From: an uncultured Clostridia bacterium
GTDB taxonomy: Bacteria; Bacillota; Clostridia; Oscillospirales; Acutalibacteraceae
Direction: 5' to 3'
NCBI GenBank assembly: GCA_937916195.1
Contig: CALFTO010000131.1
Location: forward strand, 1-11,710
Length of the DNA: 11,710 nt
In this document: positions 1 through 6,342 of the stretch, piece after piece
Numbering within the stretch: the first letter of the stretch is position 1
Layout: every line of letters starts with the position of its first letter
Notes under the pieces: generated by a model
The model's database searches: none
What the model saw: only the letters and a program-made list of their open reading frames with translations
What the model was told of the DNA's origin: nothing
Translations under genes and position numbers: made by a program

Positions 1-239
1 GTGTCGGCATAATCATCAAAATGATTAACCATTATATAGTCCCAATCAGTATAACCGTCTTTTGAGATTGCAACGGCAATATCAATGTTGTTGGGTGAGT
101 CCGCGCCGTGACCGTAGCGGATATCCGCACCCGCCATAATGCTGCCGTCATTGAGTGTGTAAAGTGCGGGAATACGATTACGCTCAGACTGAAATTCTTT
201 ATTATCAAAAATTTGTTCGTATGTGATTTTTAAAGTCAT
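1..239 (-). CDS. Sialidase (GH33-type exo-alpha-sialidase), N-terminal part, cut by window edge
   Basis: Only the first 79 codons are present; the gene continues off the left edge. Sialidases remove terminal sialic acid from glycans. Residues 22-24 are RIP (the FRIP/YRIP motif, Arg22 being the first arginine of the substrate carboxylate-binding triad). Arg41 and Asp47 in the GADIRYGHGAD stretch match the usual second conserved arginine and the acid/base aspartate. The following NNIDIAVAISKDG..W stretch resembles the first Asp-box region. The start is ATG at 239, with AAGGAG (248-253, minus strand) 8 bases upstream; this ribosome binding site overlaps the TAA stop of the phosphohexomutase, so the two genes are probably co-transcribed and translationally coupled. 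The visible N-terminus has no signal peptide and enters the sialidase fold directly, which suggests a cytoplasmic or non-classically located enzyme. Family call is fairly sure; exact specificity cannot be judged from this part. Confidence 0.82.
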   Translation of the reverse strand, partial: MTLKITYEQIFDNKEFQSERNRIPALYTLNDGSIMAGADIRYGHGADSPNNIDIAVAISKDGYTDWDYIMVNHFDDYAD

Positions 240-251
240 AATTTTTTCTCC

Positions 252-1664
252 TTAATCAAAGAGGAATTTTTTGAATGTGTCAATATATTCTTTTGCACGA
301 ACGGGGTTTGTGCTTTCTGCGAATATGCGAAGAAGTGGCTCTGTGCCTGAGAAACGGCAGATTACAAATCCGTCATCAAAATAAACCTTGCAGCCGTCCT
401 CATAGTTTACGCGTGTAATCTCGTCCTTAAATTCGGGCAAACGCTTGTCAACCATAAGAGTTTTCTGAACAACGGGCTTAATTGCAGGGTCAAAGCGCAT
501 ATCGTCTTCAACCATAACAAATTCGCCGAATTCTTTTTTGAGCTCGTCAAGAATTTCTGAGGGGGATTTACCGGTGACACTTACCATTTCTGCAAAAAGT
601 GATGCGGCATAAACTGAGTCCTTGCCGTGAATGTGACCGCGAACTGTAAGACCGCCCGATGATTCACCGCCGAGAACTGCGTCAACCTCGTCAATCTTTG
701 ATGAAATATACTTAAAGCCAACGGGAACTTCATAGCATTTCTCACCGAAGCTTTCAGCAATCTTGTCGAGCATATGTGTTGTTGCAAGGTTTCTAACCAC
801 AGGACCGCGCCAACCCTTGTATTTAACAAGATAGTAATAAAGAAGACAAAGAATTTCGTTTGCATTGATGTATTTTCCGTTAGCATCAATAATGCCAAGT
901 CTGTCGCCGTCGCCGTCCATAGCAATACCGAAATCGTAGCCACCGTTAACAACCTGATTTCTCAGTGTGAAAAGACTTCTTTCTGATGGCGCAGGCATAA
1001 CTCCGCCGAAATAAGCATCTTTATTAATATTGATTGTGTCGATTGTGCATCTTGCGGTGTGGAAGATTACAAGCAGGGGATATGTGCCCGAGCCGTGCAT
1101 TGAGTCGAAAAGAACTCGCAAGCCACGTTCTCTTAATGCGTTCATATCAAGAAGCCCGATAATGTCATCAAGGAACTTGTTGAAAGGATTTTTAATATAT
1201 GTAATAAGTCCGTTTTCAACTGCAACTGTGAAATCTGTGAATTCTGCATCGTCAACTGTTGCAATCAACTCTTCAAGATGATTTGTGATTTCAAGGGGAG
1301 CATCTCTGCCCTCTTTTATAATAAGCTTAATACCGTTATAGTTTGAGGGGTTGTGGCTTGCAGTAATTTCAATACCGAAATCAAGCTCTTTGTCTTTAAC
1401 TGTGTGCATAACGAGAGGGGTGGGAACACTTCGTTCCATAAACCAAACATTCACACCATCGTGAGCAAGCACTTCAGCAACCCATTTTGCTGCGTTTTCA
1501 GAAAGAAATCGTCTGTCATAGCCTATAATTACGGGTTTTTCAGTCTTGTTTTCTTCTTTCATAAGAAGACTTATGCCCTTTGCAACACGACGCACATTTT
1601 CACAAATGAAGTCTTCACCAATAATTGCACGCCATCCACCTGTACCGAACGAGATTTTATTCAT
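252..1664 (-). CDS. Alpha-D-phosphohexomutase (phosphoglucomutase/phosphomannomutase family)
   Basis: A 470-residue cytoplasmic enzyme expected to interconvert hexose 1-phosphate and 6-phosphate. All four family signatures are seen, numbered from ATG 1664: the TASHNP loop with the phospho-serine (about Ser103), the metal-binding DGDGDR (about 250-255), the sugar-binding GGESSGG loop (about 332-338) and the phosphate-binding RFSGTEP loop (about 437-443). The N-terminal GTGGWRAIIGEDF is typical of clostridial members, and the length is usual for the family. A GTG three codons upstream (1673) is in frame but lies inside the GAGGTG ribosome binding site (1671-1676), which is 6 bases from ATG 1664, so ATG is preferred. 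The sequence does not settle whether glucose, mannose or another sugar phosphate is the substrate. The sialidase gene follows after 12 bp in the same orientation; the promoter at 1699-1727 would serve both. Confidence 0.93.
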   Translation of the reverse strand: MNKISFGTGGWRAIIGEDFICENVRRVAKGISLLMKEENKTEKPVIIGYDRRFLSENAAKWVAEVLAHDGVNVWFMERSVPTPLVMHTVKDKELDFGIEITASHNPSNYNGIKLIIKEGRDAPLEITNHLEELIATVDDAEFTDFTVAVENGLITYIKNPFNKFLDDIIGLLDMNALRERGLRVLFDSMHGSGTYPLLVIFHTARCTIDTININKDAYFGGVMPAPSERSLFTLRNQVVNGGYDFGIAMDGDGDRLGIIDANGKYINANEILCLLYYYLVKYKGWRGPVVRNLATTHMLDKIAESFGEKCYEVPVGFKYISSKIDEVDAVLGGESSGGLTVRGHIHGKDSVYAASLFAEMVSVTGKSPSEILDELKKEFGEFVMVEDDMRFDPAIKPVVQKTLMVDKRLPEFKDEITRVNYEDGCKVYFDDGFVICRFSGTEPLLRIFAESTNPVRAKEYIDTFKKFLFD

Positions 1665-1698
1665 CTGTATCACCTCAAGTAAATTTGTTTCAATCCTT

Positions 1699-1727
1699 AT
1701 AATACCAAAAAAGTAAGTTTTTGTAAA
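1699..1727 (-). promoter_or_regulatory. Promoter of the phosphohexomutase-sialidase unit
   Basis: On the minus strand, TTTACA (1722-1727) is followed after 17 bases by TATTAT (1699-1704). The bases just before the -10 are TGG, an extended -10. Transcription would start near 1692, giving a leader of about 28 bases that holds only the GAGGTG ribosome binding site. Confidence 0.65.
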
Positions 1728-1813
1728 TATTATATCTATTGATTTTTACTGCAATATTGTTTACATACTGCGAATTAAACAAAAATGTGTGCTAAACTTT
1801 GTGAATTGTTACC

Positions 1814-1829
1814 CGTTAAAACTTTAACG
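1814..1829. promoter_or_regulatory. 16-bp palindrome upstream of the tetR promoter
   Basis: CGTTAAA and TTTAACG form perfect 7-base arms around a 2-base centre. It ends 6 bases before the -35 box of the tetR promoter and differs in sequence from the three operator-like palindromes further on. It could be a second regulator's site (about -50 from the predicted start), or chance in AT-rich DNA. Confidence 0.35.
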
Positions 1830-1835
1830 ATTTTA

Positions 1836-1864
1836 TTGACAGGAATTAGCACGTATGCTAAAAT
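1836..1864 (+). promoter_or_regulatory. Strong sigma-70-type promoter of tetR-AIM24
   Basis: A perfect TTGACA (1836-1841) is followed by a 17-base spacer and TAAAAT (1859-1864). Transcription would start near 1871. The spacer and start region are occupied by palindromes, so a bound repressor would block polymerase directly. Confidence 0.75.
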
Positions 1865-1895
1865 AGGACATATCCTAAATTAGTACACGTGCTAA
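1846..1895. promoter_or_regulatory. Triple operator: three palindromes spaced 17 bp
   Basis: Site 1 is TTAGCACGTATGCTAA (1846-1861), site 2 is TAGGACATATCCTA (1864-1877) and site 3 is TTAGTACACGTGCTAA (1880-1895). All share the frame TAGnA....nCTA, and their centres (1853.5, 1870.5, 1887.5) are exactly 17 bp apart. Site 1 lies mainly between the -35 and -10 boxes and runs into the -10, site 2 is on the predicted start point and site 3 is in the leader. TetR-family dimers bind such palindromes, and the adjacent regulator gene is the likely binder; that link is inferred. Confidence 0.7.
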
Positions 1896-1920
1896 TTTGC
1901 TTGAGATGAGGTGATGAAAA

Positions 1921-2625
1921 GTGGCTCGAAGAAAAACGAATATCACAAAGCTTGAAATTTTAGAGGTGGCAACGCGAATGTTCCTCGAAAAAGGCTTTAC
2001 CAATACATCGGCAAAGGCTATCAGCAACGAACTGAACATTAGCACAGGAAACCTGACGTTTCATTATCCTACAAAAGAGCATATACTTTTAGAGCTTACA
2101 AAAAAAATAACTGATTTTCACGAAAAGGCCATTGATAAGGTGCAAGGCGAGGGGCACGACGACTTGTTTTCATATTGCTGGGAGATTACGGCGCAAATAA
2201 CACTCTGTGAAGAAAATCCGCAAATGAACGACCTTTATCTTGCAATTTATTCTCACCCCGCCACAATGCTTTTTGTAAAGGATTGGACAGCAGAAAAAAA
2301 TTATAGAATTCTCGGCAAACGTTTATCGGATTGGTCACTTGAACGCTTCAGACTTGCCGAAAATGTAACTTGTTGTATTGAACGAAGTGCACTCACAGAG
2401 CCTTGCACAGAAGCATATACTTTAGAAGATAAAATCAGGCTTACTCTTACTTGTCTTTTAAAAATTTATGATATAGGCAAGGAAGAGCGAGAAAGGGTAA
2501 TAGACGAGATACTTAAAACAGATTACCGAAAAACAGGCAACGATTTGCTTGTGCAGTTCACAAAATATATTGAAAAACATAATCAACAAATAATTGAAGA
2601 AGCAATTAAAGAAAATTATAAATAA
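1921..2625 (+). CDS. TetR/AcrR-family transcriptional regulator
   Basis: A 234-residue protein with the standard TetR N-terminal DNA-binding domain (about residues 9-58): a first helix ending in the A..MFLEKGF pattern, then the helix-turn-helix around TSAKAISNELNISTGNLTFHYPTKEHIL, which is highly typical. The remaining 170 or so residues are helical and unrelated by eye to a specific ligand-binding subfamily. The start is GTG at 1921, with GAGGTG (1908-1913) 7 bases upstream; an ATG at 1914 is out of frame. The promoter at 1836-1864 is covered by three palindromes, so autorepression is likely. The gene is followed after 15 bases by an AIM24-family gene with its own good ribosome binding site, and the two form an operon. 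The inducer is unknown; the operon content suggests a cell-envelope or membrane cue, which is inference only. Confidence 0.92.
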   Translation: MARRKTNITKLEILEVATRMFLEKGFTNTSAKAISNELNISTGNLTFHYPTKEHILLELTKKITDFHEKAIDKVQGEGHDDLFSYCWEITAQITLCEENPQMNDLYLAIYSHPATMLFVKDWTAEKNYRILGKRLSDWSLERFRLAENVTCCIERSALTEPCTEAYTLEDKIRLTLTCLLKIYDIGKEERERVIDEILKTDYRKTGNDLLVQFTKYIEKHNQQIIEEAIKENYK

Positions 2626-2640
2626 ACGGAGGAATTTTTG

Positions 2641-3366
2641 ATGTTGAATTACACAATTGAGGGCGGTCACTTGCCCGTAGTTATATGCTACCCTGAAATG
2701 GGGCAGACTTTATGCACAGAGGGTGGCTCAATGAGCTGGATGAGCCCAAATATGAAAATGGAAACGAATTCGGGTGGCGGTATTAAAAAAGCACTCGGCA
2801 GAATTTTTGCAGGTGAGTCAATCTTCCTTAATGAATACACCCCGCAGGGTGGTAGCGGAATGATTGCATTTGCTTCAAGCTTCCCCGGTTCAATTATTCC
2901 TTACGAGGTTACACCGGGTAACGGAATAATCGTTCAAAAACGTGGATTTTTAGCAATGGAAAAGGGCTTGGATTTGTCAATTTATTTCCAAAAGAAGCTC
3001 GGCGCAGGCTTTGTTGGCGGCGAAGGCTTCGTAATGCAGAAAATCACAGGTAACGGACTTGTATTTTTAGAGATTGACGGCCATTGTCAGCAGTATGATT
3101 TAGCCGCAGGACAGAGCATTGTGGTTGATACAGGCTACCTTGCCGCAATGAGCGAAACCTGCACAATGGATATTCAAACAATTAAGGGCGCGAAAAACGT
3201 TCTTTTCGGTGGCGAAGGCTTTTTCAATACTGTAATCACAGGTCCGGGCAGAATTTATTTGCAGACAATGCCACTTATGAAAACCGCAGAAGCACTTATT
3301 CCCTATATGCCGACTGCATCAAGCAGTTCAAACAACGGCGGATTTAGTATAAACTTTGGGAATTAA
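2641..3366 (+). CDS. AIM24 family protein (TIGR00266/DUF124)
   Basis: A 241-residue protein that matches the AIM24 family by its pattern: an N-terminal low-affinity strand region (ITEGG-like start, then LCTEGGSMSWMSPNMKMETNS), a glycine-rich GGGIKKALGRIFAGESIFLNEYT stretch, and regularly spaced strands ending in VLFGGEGFFNTVITGPGRIYLQTMPL. The family is a trimeric beta-prism fold of unclear biochemical role; the yeast mitochondrial member affects inner-membrane organisation, and bacterial members are often next to regulators. No signal peptide or membrane segment is seen. ATG 2641 is chosen because GGAGG (2628-2632) sits 8 bases upstream; the in-frame TTG one codon earlier would be too close. 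It lies 15 bases after tetR and is therefore probably controlled by it. The stop codon TAA (3364-3366) touches the left arm of the following repeat-bounded cassette. Confidence 0.9.
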   Translation: MLNYTIEGGHLPVVICYPEMGQTLCTEGGSMSWMSPNMKMETNSGGGIKKALGRIFAGESIFLNEYTPQGGSGMIAFASSFPGSIIPYEVTPGNGIIVQKRGFLAMEKGLDLSIYFQKKLGAGFVGGEGFVMQKITGNGLVFLEIDGHCQQYDLAAGQSIVVDTGYLAAMSETCTMDIQTIKGAKNVLFGGEGFFNTVITGPGRIYLQTMPLMKTAEALIPYMPTASSSSNNGGFSINFGN

Positions 3367-3396
3367 AATTCGCAATTCGTAATTCGCAATTCGAAA
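3366..3396. repeat. Left arm of cassette: four 7-bp AATTCGN units
   Basis: The tract consists of AATTCGC, AATTCGT, AATTCGC and AATTCGA in tandem. It starts at the last base of the AIM24 stop codon and ends at the A of the first ATG of the four-helix-bundle gene. Its reverse complement matches the right arm (3756-3786) at 26 of 31 positions, including a 9-base perfect run next to the gene. Confidence 0.85.
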
Positions 3397-3407
3397 TGAG
3401 GATTAAA

Positions 3408-3755
3408 ATGAAAGAAAACATAATAGAAGAAAAAAGCTTTGATTTTGCAGTAAGAATTGTAAATTTATATAAGTATTTAACTAATGAGCAAAAAGAATAT
3501 GTAATGTCAAAGCAACTTCTCAGGTGTGGAACAAGTATCGGCGCGAATGTTGCCGAATCTCAAAGGGCACAGACAAGACCTGATTTCCACACAAAATTGA
3601 CTATAGCATCAAAAGAGGCAGATGAAACATATTTTTGGTTAAGACTTTTACATAAAACAGAATATCTGACAGATAAAGAATTTGAAAGTCTTGAAAAAGA
3701 TATAAAAGAAATAATAGCAATATTAATAACAATCTGTAAAAAAACAAAAAATTAA
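3408..3755 (+). CDS. Four-helix-bundle protein (23S rRNA intervening-sequence protein family, S23/IVP)
   Basis: A protein of 115 residues (119 if the ATG at 3396 is used). The family pattern is plain: an aromatic-led first helix (KSFDFAVRIVNLYKYL), the loop LLRCGTSIGANVAESQRAQTRPDFHTKL, and the last helices with ASKEADETYFWLRLLHKTEYL. Known members were first found encoded inside intervening sequences of 23S rRNA (Leptospira, Coxiella), and free-standing copies are frequent. The homologous Avd proteins assist diversity-generating retroelements, but no reverse transcriptase or repeat pair is near here. ATG 3408 is preferred because TGAGGA (3397-3402) lies 5 bases upstream; ATG 3396 has no ribosome binding site of its own and its first base belongs to the repeat arm. 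The stop codon (3753-3755) touches the right arm, so gene plus arms form one compact unit. Function is unknown. Confidence 0.88.
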   Translation: MKENIIEEKSFDFAVRIVNLYKYLTNEQKEYVMSKQLLRCGTSIGANVAESQRAQTRPDFHTKLTIASKEADETYFWLRLLHKTEYLTDKEFESLEKDIKEIIAILITICKKTKN

Positions 3756-3786
3756 TTTCGAATTTCGCATTTCGAATTTCGAATTC
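3756..3786. repeat. Right arm of cassette: 7-bp TTTCGAA-type units, inverted to left arm
   Basis: TTTCGAA, TTTCGCA, TTTCGAA, TTTCGAA and a partial TTC follow the stop codon without a gap. Paired with the left arm, 26 of 31 positions match, so the transcript could close a long stem with the whole gene in the loop. The next gene's ribosome binding site begins six bases beyond the arm. Confidence 0.85.
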
Positions 3787-3805
3787 TTCAAAGGAGGAAA
3801 AATAA

Positions 3806-5806
3806 ATGAAGAACACAAGAAAAATATTTGCAATAATAATGGCGGTGGTAATGTGCTTCAGTATGCTCTCTGTCACTGCTTTTGCAACTGACGAAATGAT
3901 TACGGTCTGCTTTGATAACGGAAATTCTAACTGGGAAACGATTGTTACAATTTATGAAGCCGCAGATGGTATGCGTGCTCCCGCAGGACCGATGACTTCA
4001 GAAGGTGGAGATTTGTATTCTGTAAGTATTCCTGCAGATGCAGTTTCGGTTCGTTTTCAGAATTACTTGCCGGGACAGCCTGAAGAGAATGCACCCGCTG
4101 AAGGTTTTCAGAGTATCGAATTTGCAGATGTGGTAGATGGCAGAGTATATATTTATGAAGATACTGACACATATTACTATGAACTTTGGGTTGCTGGAGT
4201 TTGTGTAACTGAAGATAATGCAGACGATATTTTAGGTGACGGTACAGCAAGCTATAATCCTGATACAAATGAGCTTTATTTAGACGGATTGGACATCACA
4301 GAATTCTATGCTATGAATGAATACATTAATGTGGGTATTTTTGCGGCACAAGATTTGAATATTGTTTTGGCAGATGGCTCTGAGAATACAATTTCTATAC
4401 CTGCAAATGAGGCGACATACGGAATTGCAGTTGAGGGTAGTTTGTATATTTCAGGTGATGGCGCGTTATCTGTTTTCTGTAATGATGTTGACGGCGAATA
4501 TGAATATGCCTACAGTTACGGTGTTTATGCAACAGGCGGTATGTGTGTTGAAGGTGCAAGTGTTTATGCCCGTGGCGGTGACCTTAATGTAACCGAATAC
4601 GGTCAAAGCACAGGTGTTCACACTTATGGTGATATTAGCGTGGATTTTGACGGAACATTGATTGCCGAGGGCGGAAATGTAACATCGGATTATGTTGCAT
4701 ATAGTGATGGTATAACTGCTATGTCGGACAATATTATTATTTACGATAGTGATGATGAAGATATACAAGAATATATTAATGTTTCTGTATATGAAGGATA
4801 TTTAGAGGCTACAAGCGGCAATACAACATCCGGCTATTATGCCATGAGCTCAGGTTTGTATTTCGAAAGTACAGGAGTTTACACCTATGATAAAAACTCT
4901 GTCCTTGTGGTAAACAGTGGCAACGCAACAGTTCCTGAAACTGAAAACACACGTGCTATAAGTGCGGGCATTGTTATTAATAAAGGCGATGCAGGTTTTT
5001 ATGCAGGCGATATTTCAGTTTCAACAGGTGAGGTTGCAGGCTTTGAGGCAATTGCTTACGGTATTTTTGCTACTGCTTATGAAGATGAAGACGGCAGTTT
5101 CTCAGGCGGTTATGTGAGTGTTTACTGTGACGAAGTAACACCCGGTGAACACAGCCCCGGTCTTGTTGGTACAAAATTAAATGTTTCATCACCCGACGGT
5201 GTCGCAATTATTGCTCAAATGGGTATTGAAATCGGCGAAGAATTAACAATAGTAAATCCCGAAAATGCCGAAGTTACCGAACATGACGATATATTTGGTA
5301 CAGTAGGCTATACAGTTTTTAATGAAGATGGCAATATGGCAGAGAATGTGACAATCGAGCCATTGGGTTATAAGGTAACAATCAACGGACTTAATAACGG
5401 TATGGCAGCAAATGTCCCCGCTGGTATGTCACTCAATGAATTCTATTGTGATTTCTTCGGTATTGAAGATTTCTCTGAAGTTCTCAATACAGAAAAAGAG
5501 GGCTATACCTTTGGTGGCTTCTATACAGATGAGGCTTGCACAGACGGTAACGAATTCAGCTTTGATGATGAGATTACAGGCGATGTAACAATCTATGCAA
5601 AGTGGATTGAAAATGCTGACGATAACGAACAGGGCGGTACAACACCTGATAACGATAAAGAAGAGAATAAACAGCCCGTAGCAGACCCCGAAATTCCTAA
5701 TACAGACGCAACTGAAACAAATGCTTGGTTTGCAATTCTTCTTGCAAGTGCATTCGGCGTAGTGCTGATTATGAATTCAAATAAAAAGAGAGTTTTCTCA
5801 AAATAA
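3806..5806 (+). CDS. Secreted surface protein with starch-binding-like domain, InlB B-repeat and sorting-like tail
   Basis: A 666-residue exported protein. Residues 1-27 are a signal peptide (KNTRK, hydrophobic core, AFA cleavage site). Residues 31-95 (VCFDNGNSNWETIVTIYEA ... GGDLYSVSIP ... VRFQN) resemble CBM25/26 starch-binding modules. Residues 127-164 (LWVAGVCVTEDNADDILGDG and following) match a clostridial carbohydrate-binding-like repeat (DUF4353-like), continued by strand-rich, Gly/Ser/Tyr-rich sequence to about 470, perhaps a beta-helix. Residues 522-600 form an InlB/Listeria-Bacteroides repeat ending in GYTFGGFY...VTIYAKW. An acidic linker (601-629) leads to IPNTD (630-634), a hydrophobic segment (639-656) and KKR: a sortase-like tail, but with Asp in place of the usual Gly. 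No enzyme motif is seen. AGGAGG (3792-3797) is 8 bases before ATG 3806. No separate promoter was found, so it may be read from the tetR promoter. Probable role: glycan or surface adhesion. Confidence 0.85.
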   Translation: MKNTRKIFAIIMAVVMCFSMLSVTAFATDEMITVCFDNGNSNWETIVTIYEAADGMRAPAGPMTSEGGDLYSVSIPADAVSVRFQNYLPGQPEENAPAEGFQSIEFADVVDGRVYIYEDTDTYYYELWVAGVCVTEDNADDILGDGTASYNPDTNELYLDGLDITEFYAMNEYINVGIFAAQDLNIVLADGSENTISIPANEATYGIAVEGSLYISGDGALSVFCNDVDGEYEYAYSYGVYATGGMCVEGASVYARGGDLNVTEYGQSTGVHTYGDISVDFDGTLIAEGGNVTSDYVAYSDGITAMSDNIIIYDSDDEDIQEYINVSVYEGYLEATSGNTTSGYYAMSSGLYFESTGVYTYDKNSVLVVNSGNATVPETENTRAISAGIVINKGDAGFYAGDISVSTGEVAGFEAIAYGIFATAYEDEDGSFSGGYVSVYCDEVTPGEHSPGLVGTKLNVSSPDGVAIIAQMGIEIGEELTIVNPENAEVTEHDDIFGTVGYTVFNEDGNMAENVTIEPLGYKVTINGLNNGMAANVPAGMSLNEFYCDFFGIEDFSEVLNTEKEGYTFGGFYTDEACTDGNEFSFDDEITGDVTIYAKWIENADDNEQGGTTPDNDKEENKQPVADPEIPNTDATETNAWFAILLASAFGVVLIMNSNKKRVFSK

Positions 5807-5816
5807 TTAAAAGCAT

Positions 5817-5836
5817 GGCGGGGGCTTGCTCCCGCC
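5817..5836. other. GC-rich hairpin after the surface-protein gene
   Basis: GGCGGG and CCCGCC form a 6-bp stem, extendable by a G-T and a G-C pair, closing around CTTG. It lies 10 bases after the stop codon and just before the T-tract terminator. The run that follows is A-rich and not T-rich, so on the plus strand it would act as a transcript-end stabiliser more than a terminator. Confidence 0.5.
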
Positions 5837-5841
5837 AGAAA

Positions 5842-5880
5842 AAATCCCACCTCGCTATTGAGATGGGATTTCTTTTTATT
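5842..5880. terminator. Bidirectional intrinsic terminator between convergent genes
   Basis: AAATCCCACCTC (5842-5853) pairs with GAGATGGGATTT (5860-5871) around the loop GCTATT. On the plus strand it is followed by CTTTTTATT and on the minus strand by a run of six T. The single non-matching position is C against A on the plus-strand RNA but a G-U pair on the minus-strand RNA, so the stem is continuous only for the DUF3892 transcript, whose stop codon (5876-5878) lies in the T tract. Confidence 0.85.
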
Positions 5881-6199
5881 CAACTGTTACTGCGGGCAGG
5901 TTTGAGAGGTTATCGTTTTCTTTGTCGTTGGGGATTGATTTCAGATACTCGTTGTCACCGCGGTGAGCAATGCCAACACCTGAAATCTCGCCTTGCTTTG
6001 CCATCTGCACAGCCTGTGGCTTTTCGACGATTGTGTCGTCTGATAACTGATAACCCGTAACACGTCCGTTTTCTTTCACAAGCCCCGTAATCCGCTTTGC
6101 GTTACACTTCGCTTCAGGAATTTTGTCAAGTGTATTTTTAACCAGCTCACTGCCGTTTATATCATTTGTGTTATTTGAATTATTTGTATTTTCGTTCAT
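5876..6199 (-). CDS. DUF3892 domain-containing small protein
   Basis: A 107-residue protein. The N-terminal 15 residues are Asn/Thr-rich and probably disordered; the domain spans about residues 34-90, with RITGLVKENGRVTGYQLSD, IVEKPQAVQMAKQGEISGVGIAHRGDNEYLKSIPN, a pattern I recognise as DUF3892. No biochemical role is established for the family to my knowledge. It has no signal peptide, membrane segment or catalytic motif. The start is ATG 6199, with AAGGAG (6207-6212, minus strand) 7 bases upstream. It is a single-gene unit that converges on the surface-protein gene and diverges from the DUF4434 gene; no convincing promoter hexamer pair was found for it in the shared 143-bp gap. An antisense frame of similar length on the other strand is a shadow. 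Confidence 0.85.
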   Translation of the reverse strand: MNENTNNSNNTNDINGSELVKNTLDKIPEAKCNAKRITGLVKENGRVTGYQLSDDTIVEKPQAVQMAKQGEISGVGIAHRGDNEYLKSIPNDKENDNLSNLPAVTVE

Positions 6200-6287
6200 A
6201 TTGACACTCCTTTTTATTCAGTTTGTGCAATGTATAGATTTTTATTCAACCGCAAAAATTCTCCCGCAAAATCCGCTGAAAAGGGGA

Positions 6288-6316
6288 TTGAATGAGAATT
6301 ACAGTAATGGTATAAT
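6288..6316 (+). promoter_or_regulatory. Promoter of the DUF4434 gene
   Basis: TTGAAT (6288-6293), a 17-base spacer and a perfect TATAAT (6311-6316) preceded by TGG, an extended -10. Transcription would start near 6323, about 20-30 bases before the start codon. Confidence 0.78.
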
Positions 6317-6342
6317 CTATTTAATCTATTCTGATTTGTGAG

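Noticed and set aside
581..1682. Several antisense or shifted open frames within the phosphohexomutase gene
   Set aside because: They lack ribosome binding sites and recognisable motifs and overlap a complete conserved enzyme gene.
3366..3786. CRISPR-like or DGR-like structure from short repeats and an Avd-type protein
   Set aside because: The repeats are 7 bp without spacers, and there is no cas gene, reverse transcriptase or template/variable repeat pair in the window.
3366..3786. Classical insertion sequence with target-site duplication
   Set aside because: No direct repeat of 4 or more bases is convincing just outside the arms, and the encoded protein is not a transposase.
3601..3876. 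Minus-strand frame over the four-helix-bundle gene and the surface-protein start
   Set aside because: It is a low-complexity Phe/Leu/Ile-rich translation of AT-rich antisense DNA with no start signal.
5817..5836. Another REP unit
   Set aside because: The hairpin lacks the GTAG foot and differs in stem sequence from the pair at 8070-8147.
5815..6060. Small plus-strand coding frame over the terminator and the DUF3892 gene
   Set aside because: It starts inside a hairpin, has no ribosome binding site and is antisense to a recognised domain gene.
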